Below are positions 37,570-45,697 of a DNA stretch of 49,381 bases, in pieces. The position numbers were made by a program, and so were the translations under genes. The notes under the pieces were generated by a model, which ran no database searches, had not been told where the DNA came from, and worked only from the letters and a program-made list of their open reading frames with translations. Positions within the stretch are counted from its first letter, which is position 1. Each line of letters begins with the position of its first letter. The DNA comes from Verrucomicrobiaceae bacterium UBA2429 (GTDB taxonomy: Bacteria; Verrucomicrobiota; Verrucomicrobiia; Verrucomicrobiales; Verrucomicrobiaceae), in assembly GCA_002343505.1 (NCBI GenBank), contig DDQZ01000006.1, positions 1-49,381 of the forward strand. The letters run 5' to 3'.

Positions 37570-37606
37570 AACCTCTCGTGGCGCGAGTCCGGGAGGTTTT
37601 ATTTTT
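37570..37606 (+). terminator. Rho-independent terminator of tkt
   Basis: AACCTCTCG (37570-37578) pairs with CGGGAGGTT (37590-37598) with one G-U pair, followed by TTATTTTT. It lies 34 bases after the tkt stop. Confidence 0.8.
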
Positions 37607-37788
37607 CCATGGTGGTCGTCACCATGTTGACCGCCTGCTTAAATCTGGGAAATGTCCGCCCGCTTCTTGACCAACTCCTGTGAGAACACGCTGCTCAAAT
37701 AGATCGCGGGCATCTTCAAGCATAACCCGTATATGGAGAGGTTTGATGCGCTGATTGGATAGCTGCGTGGTTCAGAGTCTATCCGGCA
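37607..37788. other. Non-coding stretch, no recognisable gene
   Basis: Between the tkt terminator and the transposase remnants I see no gene on either strand, only short frames broken by stops. It is poorer in G+C than its neighbours and probably is debris of older insertions. Confidence 0.4.
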
Positions 37789-37917
37789 ATAGGTTCGACG
37801 GGTTGTAAAGAGGCGAGTCTCTGGGGCATGAGGCCTATGAAGGCGATGTGGACAAACGCCTTGTAATGGCGCGGGTTCTTCTCGTGCTCGCGTGTGAGGC
37901 GCGCGTTGCTTCACTAG
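37789..37917 (-). pseudogene. C-terminal remnant of an IS5-type transposase
   Basis: The minus-strand frame reads WLVKQRARLTREHEKNPR, then HYKAFVHIAFIGLMPQRLA before a stop. This matches the pattern WL-x-RxRRL-x-x-x-xE-x-x-P-x-x-x-AF-x-x-A-x-I-x-LM-x-RLA at the end of IS5-family (IS427-like) DDE transposases. Everything upstream of it is missing; its 5' side abuts the inverted repeat of the next element, so that element seems to have inserted into or next to it. Confidence 0.55.
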
Positions 37918-37919
37918 CC

Positions 37920-38344
37920 AGGCCGTGTTTGAAAACCTTTCGTTTGGCGGAATTGGAGAGTAGATGCAGGAGGAGACACCGATGGAAACACAACGCTTCG
38001 CATGGTGGGGCCGCTCAAGCAGCGGCTCAAAAAATGCCGCCTTGAAGCCGGGAGGCAGACCCAGGGCAGGATTGGACAGGGTGCTTGATGCCTTGTTCTA
38101 CCGTCTGCGGAATGCGGATCCTTGGCGAGACCTGCCCGGTTCCGAGCAAATCCAACAGCAAGCTCGACAAGAAGCTCTGCCGTCAGCGCTGCCGGGGGTG
38201 GAGAACTTCTTTCGCCGCCTCAAATTCTGGGCCTGCGCCGGCACACGTCGTGCCAGCTCGCCCGCCATTTCCTCTCCCTCATCCACTTCGCCTCCATCAT
38301 CCATTGGCTCCGATATGGCTTTGGAGGGTTTTCAAACACGGCCT
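37920..38344 (+). mobile_element. Internally deleted IS5-family element with 18-bp terminal inverted repeats
   Basis: AGGCCGTGTTTGAAAACC at 37920-37937 is an exact inverted copy of the sequence at 38327-38344. Between them, about 390 bases hold fragments of one plus-strand transposase. The size is roughly half that of a full IS5-family element, so this is a deletion derivative that might still be mobilised in trans. CTAG occurs beside both ends (37914-37917 and 38343-38346), but the spacing to the repeats is unequal, so a target-site duplication is not proven. Confidence 0.75.
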
Positions 38345-38346
38345 AG
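37964..38346 (+). pseudogene. Frameshifted IS5-family transposase remnant
   Basis: The N-terminal part carries the typical GGRPRAGLDRVLDALFYRLR, with PWRDLP after it (to about 38137). The catalytic core is deleted. The C-terminal pieces lie in successive frames: VPSKSNSKLDKKL, GVENFFRRLKF (about 38198-38230) and ARHFLSLIHFASIIHWLRYG (to 38320). Together these follow the order of the family, SKSN, then VENFF-x-RLK, then LARNF-x-x-x-H-x-A-x-x-x-WLR. At least one large deletion and two frameshifts make it non-functional. Confidence 0.75.
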
Positions 38347-40805
38347 CGCTTTGGCTGCCATTTGGGATACTGCTCCTGCAGCAGTTTGCGGAATTCGGCG
38401 GCTTTTTCGGGCTGGCCGGCTTTGTCGAGGGCGCGGGCGGCTTTGTCGAGGGCTTCCGGAGTGAGTTCCTCGTCCACGAGAAACTGGGCGGGGATCATGA
38501 GCTTGCTGGCGGCGGCGCTGTATTTGTTGCGCGCCTCGGCGTCCGCTCCGTCGGCGGCGTATTTGTCGCCGGCAGACATGGCGATGTCGGCCTCCAAAAT
38601 GAGCAGCATGGCCTGGGGCTTGCCGTCTTTGGCAAAGGCGAGCCCGTCCTGCGCGATCTTTTGCGCGTCCTCCAGCCGGCCAAGGGCGAGCAGGGCGCGG
38701 CCCTTGGTGACGAGGGCGCGGGCTTTGACGGCGCTGTCCGGGGTGACGGCCAGATAGTGGTCGCTGGCGGCGATGCTTTTTTCAAAGTCGCCTGTTTCAA
38801 GCAGCGCCATGCCAAGATAGTTCCAGACGCGCGGGTCGGTGTTTTGCGGCTCGTCGGGTGTGGTGGCCAGGACGAGGTATCTGGCGGAGCGGGTGAACTC
38901 GCGCATGTCATAGAGCTTGAGCCCGAGCCAGGTGAGTGTGTTGAGAGGCACGACGGCGCCTGGGCTGGCCTGCAAGTAGGCGTCCACGGCCTTGGCGAGG
39001 GCGTCCACATTCTGCTGCGCGTAGAGGGCCAGGATGATCATCTGGCTGGCGCGGTCGAGATAGGTCTGGCGGTCTTTTTCGACGGCCTTTTCCAAAGCGG
39101 GCACCGCCTTGTCGAACTCCTTCTGGTCGAAGTGCGCCCGGCCGATGCCGAACCAGGCCTGGGCGGCGGCGGGGCTGTTCGGGTATTTTTTGACCAGCAT
39201 CTCGAAGGCGGAGATCATGGCTTTGAAGTCGCGCTGCTCGCCGGCAATGAGGCCGAGCTGGAGATATGAGACTTCGGCGGCGTCGGAGTTGGTGAACTCT
39301 TTGACCACGCGCTGGAAGTCTCCGACAGCCTTGGTGACATCGCGCGCGTCGCGGTAGGCGAGGCCGCGGCGGGCGAGCGCCTTGGCGGTGAGGGTGTGGG
39401 CGGGGTGCTCGGCGAGGAATTGGGAGAATGCGGCCGCGGCGTCCTGGTGGCGTCCGGACTCGGCGTAGGACCAGCCTTTGTTGAAGAGGGCCCCGGCGCG
39501 GAGCTTCTCGGGCAGGGCCTCGTTGAGCACCTCTCCGAAGCTAACGGCGGCCTTGGCGTAGTCGGCTTGGTTGAAATAAAAGTCGGCGCGGATGAGGCGC
39601 GCGAGGTTCATGAACTCGTGATCGCCATGCGCCGCGGAATGACGCTGGATGAAGGCGGTGGCGAAGTCGCCGAGGTCCTTGTCATCCAGGAGGTAAAAGC
39701 AGTAGAGCTTCCAGTAACCGGCTTCGAAGGCCTGCAAGGAGGCGGGGAAATCCTGCTCGACCATGAGATAGACCTCGACCGCGCGGGAGTAGCTTTTCTT
39801 CATCCGGTAGGCGTTGCCCACAAGCAGGAGCATCCTGGGCCGGGTCTCGCCCTCCGGCAGGACGGTGGAGTTGCGGGTGTAGTTGTTGATGACGCCGTCG
39901 TAGTCGCCTTTGGCAAAGAGCGCCTGAACGATGCCGACGAGGGCGATGCCGCGATTGGCGGGCGTCGTCTCGGCGATGAGCAGGGCGCGCTCAAAGAGGG
40001 GGACAGCCTCGTCGGGCTTGCCGGTCCCGGCGAGCAGGACGCCGGCTTTGACACAGGCTTCGGAGATGACGGGGTTGTCCTTGCTCTCTTTGACGAGGTC
40101 CAGGAAAAGCGGCAGGGCGAGTTCCTTTTTGTCCTCCGCGAGATGCACGGTGCCAAGGCTGAGAAGGGCGTTCTCGCGGTAGGGGTTGTCCCCTTTGACG
40201 GCGAGCACGGCCTGGAGGGCGGTGACCTGGCGGCGGGTGTCCCCCAGCTGCTGGTAGGAGCGGGCTTTGTTGAAGGAGGCGGCGAGCCGTACTTGCGGCA
40301 GCGGGCTTTTGGTCTCGCAGAAGGCGAAATGGCGGGCGGACTCGGCGAAGTTGCGCGCGTTGAAGGTGAGGGCTCCTAGCCGGTAGGCGGCGGAGGGAGC
40401 TCCATCGCTGTTCGGAAAGCGGTCCACCACTTCGCGGTAGTAAGTCTCGGCCACCTTGAGGTTGTTCATCTTCAAGTAGCACTCGCCGAGCCGGAACATG
40501 GCCATGGGCACATCGGAGCCGGAGGGGTAGGTTTGAAGATACTGGCCGAAGGATTGCGCGGCGAGCGTGTGCTCTCCGCGCTCGTAAATCATGGTGGCGT
40601 AGTCAAAGAGGTCGGTGTCAGGGCCTTTTCTCCGCGCGGGAGAGGAGGGCGTCGAGGGCGGAGGTCCCACAGGGATGGCCTTTGGGATGGGCCGCTCCCC
40701 CTCCTCGACGGGAATGGCGCGCGGCACCTGCTGGCCGCGCGCGCCGTGACAGGCGAGCGCGGTGAGAACGGCAAGAATGCGGAGCATGTCGGCGCGGCGT
40801 GTCAT
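38343..40805 (-). CDS. Exported TPR-repeat protein next to ExbD/ExbB (820 aa)
   Basis: A large periplasmic scaffold. The N-terminus is a signal peptide (MLRILAVLTALACHGARG inside the first 24 residues) followed by a Pro-rich linker. The rest is made of tetratricopeptide repeats, for example AAQSFGQYLQTYPSGSD, GECYLKMNNLKVAETYYREV, GKPDEAVPLFERAL and GRHQDAAAAFSQFLAEHP, roughly 18-20 units, which resemble those of YbgF/CpoB and BamD-like proteins. The start at 40805 leaves only one base after the exbD stop, so the two are coupled. Its stop codon TAG overlaps the right terminal repeat of the neighbouring insertion element, so the original C-terminus may have been slightly longer. Role in the channel complex is inferred from position. 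Confidence 0.85.
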   Translation of the reverse strand: MTRRADMLRILAVLTALACHGARGQQVPRAIPVEEGERPIPKAIPVGPPPSTPSSPARRKGPDTDLFDYATMIYERGEHTLAAQSFGQYLQTYPSGSDVPMAMFRLGECYLKMNNLKVAETYYREVVDRFPNSDGAPSAAYRLGALTFNARNFAESARHFAFCETKSPLPQVRLAASFNKARSYQQLGDTRRQVTALQAVLAVKGDNPYRENALLSLGTVHLAEDKKELALPLFLDLVKESKDNPVISEACVKAGVLLAGTGKPDEAVPLFERALLIAETTPANRGIALVGIVQALFAKGDYDGVINNYTRNSTVLPEGETRPRMLLLVGNAYRMKKSYSRAVEVYLMVEQDFPASLQAFEAGYWKLYCFYLLDDKDLGDFATAFIQRHSAAHGDHEFMNLARLIRADFYFNQADYAKAAVSFGEVLNEALPEKLRAGALFNKGWSYAESGRHQDAAAAFSQFLAEHPAHTLTAKALARRGLAYRDARDVTKAVGDFQRVVKEFTNSDAAEVSYLQLGLIAGEQRDFKAMISAFEMLVKKYPNSPAAAQAWFGIGRAHFDQKEFDKAVPALEKAVEKDRQTYLDRASQMIILALYAQQNVDALAKAVDAYLQASPGAVVPLNTLTWLGLKLYDMREFTRSARYLVLATTPDEPQNTDPRVWNYLGMALLETGDFEKSIAASDHYLAVTPDSAVKARALVTKGRALLALGRLEDAQKIAQDGLAFAKDGKPQAMLLILEADIAMSAGDKYAADGADAEARNKYSAAASKLMIPAQFLVDEELTPEALDKAARALDKAGQPEKAAEFRKLLQEQYPKWQPKR

Positions 40806-40806
40806 C

Positions 40807-41241
40807 TCAATTCTGCGGGGCTTCCGCATCGGGCTTGCGGGTGGCGAAGGCGATGTTCCAGATGCCGGCCTTCTGGCAGGTGTCCAGCACGCTGACGACA
40901 TTTTGATAAGGCACCTGCTCATCGCCGCGCAGGATGACGGCCTGGTCTTTGTTGACGGCGACGATGTTGGCCAGATTGCGCAGAAGCTGGGAGGCGGTGA
41001 CTTCCTGGCCGTTGACGATGATGACACCGTCCTGTTTGATGTTGACGATGATTTCCCCGACGTTGCGCGCGCGGTCGTCCTTGCCGGTGTCAGCCGCGGG
41101 CACGCTGACGTCCATGATCTGCTCGACGCTGGCGTAGTGGCTGGTGACGGCGAAAAAGATGACCAGCAGCAAAAGCACATCCACCAGCGGGGCGAGCTGC
41201 ATGGGCGTGGGTTCGATGGAGTGCTGCTTGCGGAAGTTCAT
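40807..41241 (-). CDS. exbD: ExbD/TolR-family proton-channel subunit (144 aa)
   Basis: The single N-terminal membrane helix is LAPLVDVLLLLVIFFAVTS, with Asp21 at the position of the proton-carrying Asp of ExbD/TolR. The periplasmic domain ends with VILRGDEQVPYQNVVSVLDTC, the usual ExbD fold ending. With the ExbB-like protein it would convert the proton motive force into work on the periplasmic side. It lies 18 bases from exbB and one base from the TPR gene. The gene symbol denotes the family; ExbD and TolR cannot be separated by eye. Confidence 0.92.
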   Translation of the reverse strand: MNFRKQHSIEPTPMQLAPLVDVLLLLVIFFAVTSHYASVEQIMDVSVPAADTGKDDRARNVGEIIVNIKQDGVIIVNGQEVTASQLLRNLANIVAVNKDQAVILRGDEQVPYQNVVSVLDTCQKAGIWNIAFATRKPDAEAPQN

Positions 41242-41259
41242 GGCCGGTCAGAGAAAAAA

Positions 41260-42105
41260 TCACATCGGCTGGCCGTCCGGGCCGCGTCCGCTGGCGACGG
41301 CGCGGGCGGCGCGCTTGTATTGGACAGCCAGCAGGGCCATGAGGTGGGTGGTGGCGGCCTCCATTTCGGAAATAAGGCGGTTCACCTTGCCGCGGAAGAT
41401 GGCGTAGAAAATGAGGGCGGGGATGCCGATGGCGAGACCGGAGGCGGTGCAGAGCAGCGCCTCGGAGACACCCTGGGCCAAGCCGAGCTGGCTGGAGCCG
41501 CCGTAGTCCTTGGCGGAGATGGCGTGGAAGGTGGTGATCATGCCCAGGGTGGTGCCGAGCAGGCCGAGCATGGGGGCCACGGCGCCCACGTCGCCGAGGT
41601 AGGCGATGCGCGCGAGCAGCAGGCTGGACTGGCGGTTGCCCTCGGCTTCGGTGACTTCTTTGACCTCCTCGAAGCTGGCGGTGGGGTTGCGCGTGGCAAA
41701 GTCGAGCGTCTTGGCGGTGATGCGGGCGATGCATTCGTTGCGCCGGTTGCACACGGCCAGCAGGCCCAGGTAGTCCTGCTTGCGGATGAGGGCGTCGGCG
41801 GAGTTCATGAAGGCGTCGCTGACCACGGTGCCCTGGCGCACGGTGAGGGCGAAGAGCACGATCAAGAACGCGGTGATGATGGAGAGGATGATCAGCGGGT
41901 AGGCCATGGCGCCGGTGCGCTCGATGAAGCCGTCCAGTGTCAGCGCGCCCGCGAAGGGGTTTTCCTCATCCACCGCCGCCGCCGGAGCGGCCAGCGTGAC
42001 CGTTTCTCCAGACGCGGGCGCGGCGTTCTGGGCTTGGAGTCCGGCGCCTGACCAGAAACAAAGAATCGCCGGCAGAACAAGGGCGGAGAGGAGTTTTCGG
42101 GGCAT
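41260..42105 (-). CDS. exbB: MotA/TolQ/ExbB-family channel protein with signal-like N-terminus (281 aa)
   Basis: The three family membrane segments are AMAYPLIILSIITAFLIVLF (about 66-85), APMLGLLGTTLGMITTFHAI (about 176-195) and CTASGLAIGIPALIFYAIF. GLLGTTLGMI and the ASGLAIGIPA stretch are the conserved proton-channel motifs. An extra N-terminal signal-like segment (KLLSALVLPAILCFWSGAG) precedes an Ala/Pro-rich linker, an addition often seen in PVC and delta-proteobacterial homologues. It is encoded directly upstream of exbD. The gene lies 72 bases downstream of argS on the same strand. Confidence 0.92.
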   Translation of the reverse strand: MPRKLLSALVLPAILCFWSGAGLQAQNAAPASGETVTLAAPAAAVDEENPFAGALTLDGFIERTGAMAYPLIILSIITAFLIVLFALTVRQGTVVSDAFMNSADALIRKQDYLGLLAVCNRRNECIARITAKTLDFATRNPTASFEEVKEVTEAEGNRQSSLLLARIAYLGDVGAVAPMLGLLGTTLGMITTFHAISAKDYGGSSQLGLAQGVSEALLCTASGLAIGIPALIFYAIFRGKVNRLISEMEAATTHLMALLAVQYKRAARAVASGRGPDGQPM

Positions 42106-42177
42106 GAGTGAGCGGATTCTAGGCGCGGCGGGTGAGCTTGCAAGGAGCGAGATGGACGCCCGCCGCCGCCTTTGTGT

Positions 42178-43941
42178 TCACATTCTTTCGGTGGTCTGGA
42201 TGCCGAGCAGGCCGAGGCCGGCCTTGAGCACGCGGCTGGCGCCCTCGCACAATGCCAGCCGCGTGGCGCGCGCCGCGCCCTCCGCTTTGAGGACGGGGCA
42301 GGCCTCGTAGAAGCTGTGGTAGGTGTTCGCCAGTTCGAACAAATAGTTCGCCAGCAGGTTCGGGCGGTGGTCTGCCAGGATGTCATGCACGGTCTCGGCG
42401 AACTGGGAGAGCTTCAGCGCCAGCGCGCGCTCGGCGGGCTCGGTGATCGTCAATTTCGCGCCGGCAAGGTCCACTGTGCCGCCCTCCAATTTGCGGAAGA
42501 TGCTGCGCGTGCGCACATAGGCGTTGAGCAGGTAGGGGGCGGTGTTCCCCTGGAGGGAGAGCATTTTGTCCCAACTGAATTTGTAGTCGGTGAGCCGGTT
42601 CTGGCTCAACTCGGCGTATTTGACCGCGGCTGTGCCGATGATGCGGGCGATTTCCTCTTTCTCCTCCGCGCTGTGGCCCTGGTCGCGGCTGTCCACGGCT
42701 TCGCGCGCGCGTTCGATGGATTCCTCGATGACTTCGAGCAGACCCACGGTCTCGCCGCTGCGGGTTTTGAACATTTTGCCGTCCGGACCCAGGATGCTGC
42801 CGAAGGCGATGTGCGTCATCTCCGTGCCCACGCCGCGCCGCTGGGCCGCCGCGAAGACCTGGCGGAAGTGGAGCTGCTGCGGCGCGCCGACGACGTACCA
42901 AATCTCGTCCGCCCGCCACTCGCGTACGCGGTAGTCTATCGTTGCCAGATCCGTGGTGGCGTAAAGAAAGCCGCCGTCGCTCTTGCGGATGATGCAGGGC
43001 GCGGCCTTCCAGGAGTCCTTTTCCTTGATGAGAAAAGGATCGTCCTCAGGCTTCAACGAGCCGTCGCTGAAAACGCAGACCGCGCCCTCGCTCTCGGTGG
43101 CGATGCCCCTGGCGAGCATGTCCTCGACCAGCGGCGCGAGCGCGTCGTTGTAAAAACTCTCGCCGAGGTAGTGGTCAAAGCGGATGTCGAGCGCGGTGTA
43201 AACCTTCTCCAACTGCTCCAAGGTCAGCCGCACGCACTCCTTCCAGATGCCGAGGTTTTCCGCGTCGCCCTGCTGCAGTTTCACGAGCTCGGCTTTGCAG
43301 ACTTCGAGCACGGCATCGTCGGCCTTGGCCTCGGCGTTGACGGTTTTATAGACGCGCACCAGCTCGTGGATGGCGTCTTTTTTCAGCGCCTCCTGGTCCA
43401 GCCGCGTCTTCCAGCCGTGGATGATCATGCCGAACTGCGTGCCCCAGTCGCCGACATGGTTGTCGGTGATGACCTCGTGCCCGAGGAAGCGCGCCACGCG
43501 GGCGAGCGAGTCGCCGATGAAGGTGCTGCGGATGTGGCCCACATGCATGGGCTTGGCGATGTTCGGCGCGGAGAAGTCCACGACGACGCGCTTCGGCCGG
43601 GCCGCCTGCGGCACGCCTGCGTGCGCGTCCCGGATGATGAATGCCAGCCTTTGCGCCAGGGCCGGGGCTCCGAGGGTGAAATTCAGGAAGCCCGGGCCGT
43701 CCACGGTGATCTTTTCACAAAGGTCCGCGCACACGGTTTCGAGTGCGGCCTTGATCTGCTCCGCCAGGGCGCGCGGGTTCGTCTTCATCTGCTTCGCCAG
43801 CACCATGGCGGCGTTGCTTTGGTAGTCGCCGTAGCGTGTGTCCGAGGCGATCACGACGGCGGGGGAAAAGCCCTCCGGCGCGGCGATGCCGGCGGCGGTG
43901 AAGGCGGCTTGAAGTCGGTCGGTGAGGACGGCGCGGAACAT
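42178..43941 (-). CDS. argS: Arginyl-tRNA synthetase
   Basis: Charges tRNA-Arg. The HIGH motif is HVGH at residues 133-136 within PNIAKPMHVGHIRST, and DNHVGDWGTQFG follows as in the family. The KMSKS loop is degenerate (GKMFKTRSG), as is normal for ArgRS. The C-terminal DALR anticodon-binding domain includes NAYVRTRSIFRK and LANTYHSFYEACPVL. The N-terminal domain has GDYQSNAAM. Length 587 aa is normal. It may share a transcript with exbB-exbD-TPR downstream. Confidence 0.97.
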   Translation of the reverse strand: MFRAVLTDRLQAAFTAAGIAAPEGFSPAVVIASDTRYGDYQSNAAMVLAKQMKTNPRALAEQIKAALETVCADLCEKITVDGPGFLNFTLGAPALAQRLAFIIRDAHAGVPQAARPKRVVVDFSAPNIAKPMHVGHIRSTFIGDSLARVARFLGHEVITDNHVGDWGTQFGMIIHGWKTRLDQEALKKDAIHELVRVYKTVNAEAKADDAVLEVCKAELVKLQQGDAENLGIWKECVRLTLEQLEKVYTALDIRFDHYLGESFYNDALAPLVEDMLARGIATESEGAVCVFSDGSLKPEDDPFLIKEKDSWKAAPCIIRKSDGGFLYATTDLATIDYRVREWRADEIWYVVGAPQQLHFRQVFAAAQRRGVGTEMTHIAFGSILGPDGKMFKTRSGETVGLLEVIEESIERAREAVDSRDQGHSAEEKEEIARIIGTAAVKYAELSQNRLTDYKFSWDKMLSLQGNTAPYLLNAYVRTRSIFRKLEGGTVDLAGAKLTITEPAERALALKLSQFAETVHDILADHRPNLLANYLFELANTYHSFYEACPVLKAEGAARATRLALCEGASRVLKAGLGLLGIQTTERM

Positions 43942-44024
43942 GGGGCGCGTTGTTTACTCCCGAAGCTCCCGGCCTTCAACCGGCATTGCTTCCAGGCGGA
44001 GCCGCGACCGCCGCGCGCAGGCAG

Positions 44025-45605
44025 TCAAGCCGCGGGGGAGGCTGCCGGCGCGGGCATGGCGGCAGGCTCCGCGCATGAAGGGGCTTTGCCAAAAAGGGTG
44101 CGCAGCTCGGCCATGAGCCAGAGGCGGATGCCCCAGCGCAAAAAACGCAGTGTGCTGAAGTTCGGGGAAAAGCTCACTTTGAGTGTGAAGTCCATGCCGT
44201 TGTTCCATGCGCCGTAGGTTCCCTTGGCGAGGCGCGTCTTCGCCAGCTTGTTGAGGCGGCGGTTGTAGAGGCTCATGAATTTGGCGAAAAAGGTCCCGGC
44301 AGGCCCGTCATAAGGCAGGCGCGTCCACTCATAGTCCGGGCTGTCATAGACCAGGCGCACGGGTCCGATGAAGTAAGTGGCCAGGTCCATGATGAAGGCG
44401 ATGCGCATCAATTCCGCATCCCCCAGATACTCATATTTGCCTTTGTAGAGCGACTCGAACCACAGCCGGTAGCTGCGTTTGTAAGCGCCCTTGAGGTATT
44501 CCACTGAGGCGCTCACATCTTCGCCCTGGACCTCGCGGCGGATCAGATCGGTCACGGCGCAGACCGTGTGCCCGCAATAGTCAAGACCCTGGCTGTAAAG
44601 CGGGTCTATGAAGCCCGCGGCGTCCCCCACCATGGCCCAGCGGTGGCCAACCATCTGCTCGGTGTGGTAAGGCAGGCCCTTGTAGTAAAAGGTGTCGTCC
44701 TCCACGGCCTCGGCCTCGGCAAACATGAGCCGTCCGATGGGATGCGTCAGGAGGTGGTCCTTCAACCTTTGCGTCAGCGAGGGGCCGGGAGGCAGGGTGA
44801 AAATGGAGCGGTCCCACACAATGCCCGCGCTGTAGTCGCCATTCGACAAAGGGATGAGCCAGACCCACCAGCCGCGCCCGGTGAGGTGGTTGGTGGCTGT
44901 GGCTCGCAGGCCCTTCACACGTTTCATCAAGTCCGGGTGCGCCATGCGGCTGCGGGCGCTGTCGAGGTCGTTGACGTTGCGGAAACGGCACCAAAGAGAC
45001 GAGGTGGGATGCTCATCCCCCAGCGGGCGGTGCAGGCCGAGCTGCTTGGCGAGCAGCGCCGCCTTGCCGGAGGCGTCCACGAGCCAGCGGCAGGAATGCT
45101 CGGTCTCCACGCCGGGGGCGGTGGTCACTCTGACGGTGTGCATTTTCTCATCATCAGCGAGCTGGATGCCGCGCAGGGTGGCCGGGCGCAGCAGAGCGCA
45201 GCCGGCGCGCTCAGCCTCGTCGAGCACATGCTGGTCGAGAATGCCGCGGTCAATCTGGAAGGTGGGCAGGCGGCTTTGAAATCCGGGACCGATCTCCGTG
45301 CAGTCCTCCACCCGGTCATGCGGCGTCCTGCAGAACCACATGCGCAGGCCGTGCTTTTGATAATGCCGTGAGCTGAGGTGCGCGCCCAGATGCAGCACGC
45401 GCGTGAGAAAGCAGGCCCCGACCTCGGACGTGCTCTCACCCACCTTGCGGCTGAACTCGCGCGTGCGCTCCACGATCAGCACACGCAGCCCGGGCAAGGC
45501 GCGCTTCAGCAGCAGCCCGCAGGCCGCCCCGCTGATGCCGCCTCCGATGATGATGACATCGTGCTCGCTGGGGATGGGGGCGGAGGCGGGGGCGGCGGTG
45601 TTCAT
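44025..45605 (-). CDS. Flavin-dependent halogenase-like oxidoreductase (526 aa)
   Basis: A FAD-binding monooxygenase of the tryptophan-halogenase/geranylgeranyl-reductase superfamily. The dinucleotide-binding loop is GGGISG at 21-26. KVGES at 54-58 holds the Lys that is catalytic in true halogenases. The WxWxIP motif is present as WVWLIP, and GDAAGFIDPLYSQG binds the flavin. Many proteins with these motifs are not halogenases but modify polyene or resorcinol lipids, so substrate and reaction are open. The Ala/Pro-rich C-terminal end is probably disordered. It is divergent from the acyltransferase that follows, with 92 bases between starts. Confidence 0.85.
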   Translation of the reverse strand: MNTAAPASAPIPSEHDVIIIGGGISGAACGLLLKRALPGLRVLIVERTREFSRKVGESTSEVGACFLTRVLHLGAHLSSRHYQKHGLRMWFCRTPHDRVEDCTEIGPGFQSRLPTFQIDRGILDQHVLDEAERAGCALLRPATLRGIQLADDEKMHTVRVTTAPGVETEHSCRWLVDASGKAALLAKQLGLHRPLGDEHPTSSLWCRFRNVNDLDSARSRMAHPDLMKRVKGLRATATNHLTGRGWWVWLIPLSNGDYSAGIVWDRSIFTLPPGPSLTQRLKDHLLTHPIGRLMFAEAEAVEDDTFYYKGLPYHTEQMVGHRWAMVGDAAGFIDPLYSQGLDYCGHTVCAVTDLIRREVQGEDVSASVEYLKGAYKRSYRLWFESLYKGKYEYLGDAELMRIAFIMDLATYFIGPVRLVYDSPDYEWTRLPYDGPAGTFFAKFMSLYNRRLNKLAKTRLAKGTYGAWNNGMDFTLKVSFSPNFSTLRFLRWGIRLWLMAELRTLFGKAPSCAEPAAMPAPAASPAA

Positions 45606-45697
45606 GTTTTGACTCGCAGGCGGGGATGCGCAAAGTTTTAAAAAACAGGGAGGGCGCGCCAGACCGGGACCACGGGGGACGGGCGGCGGGCCTGACC

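Noticed and set aside
37536..38342. A tRNA gene or integrase attachment site next to the insertion remnants
   Set aside because: No cloverleaf, TTCGA-type T-loop with CCA end, or integrase gene could be found; terminal inverted repeats explain the region better.
38085..40379. Plus-strand frames of 394 and 327 residues across the TPR gene
   Set aside because: They mirror the TPR gene in antisense and have the low-complexity Gly/Val/Glu composition of shadows. Only the part of the first one before 38346 overlaps genuine transposase debris.
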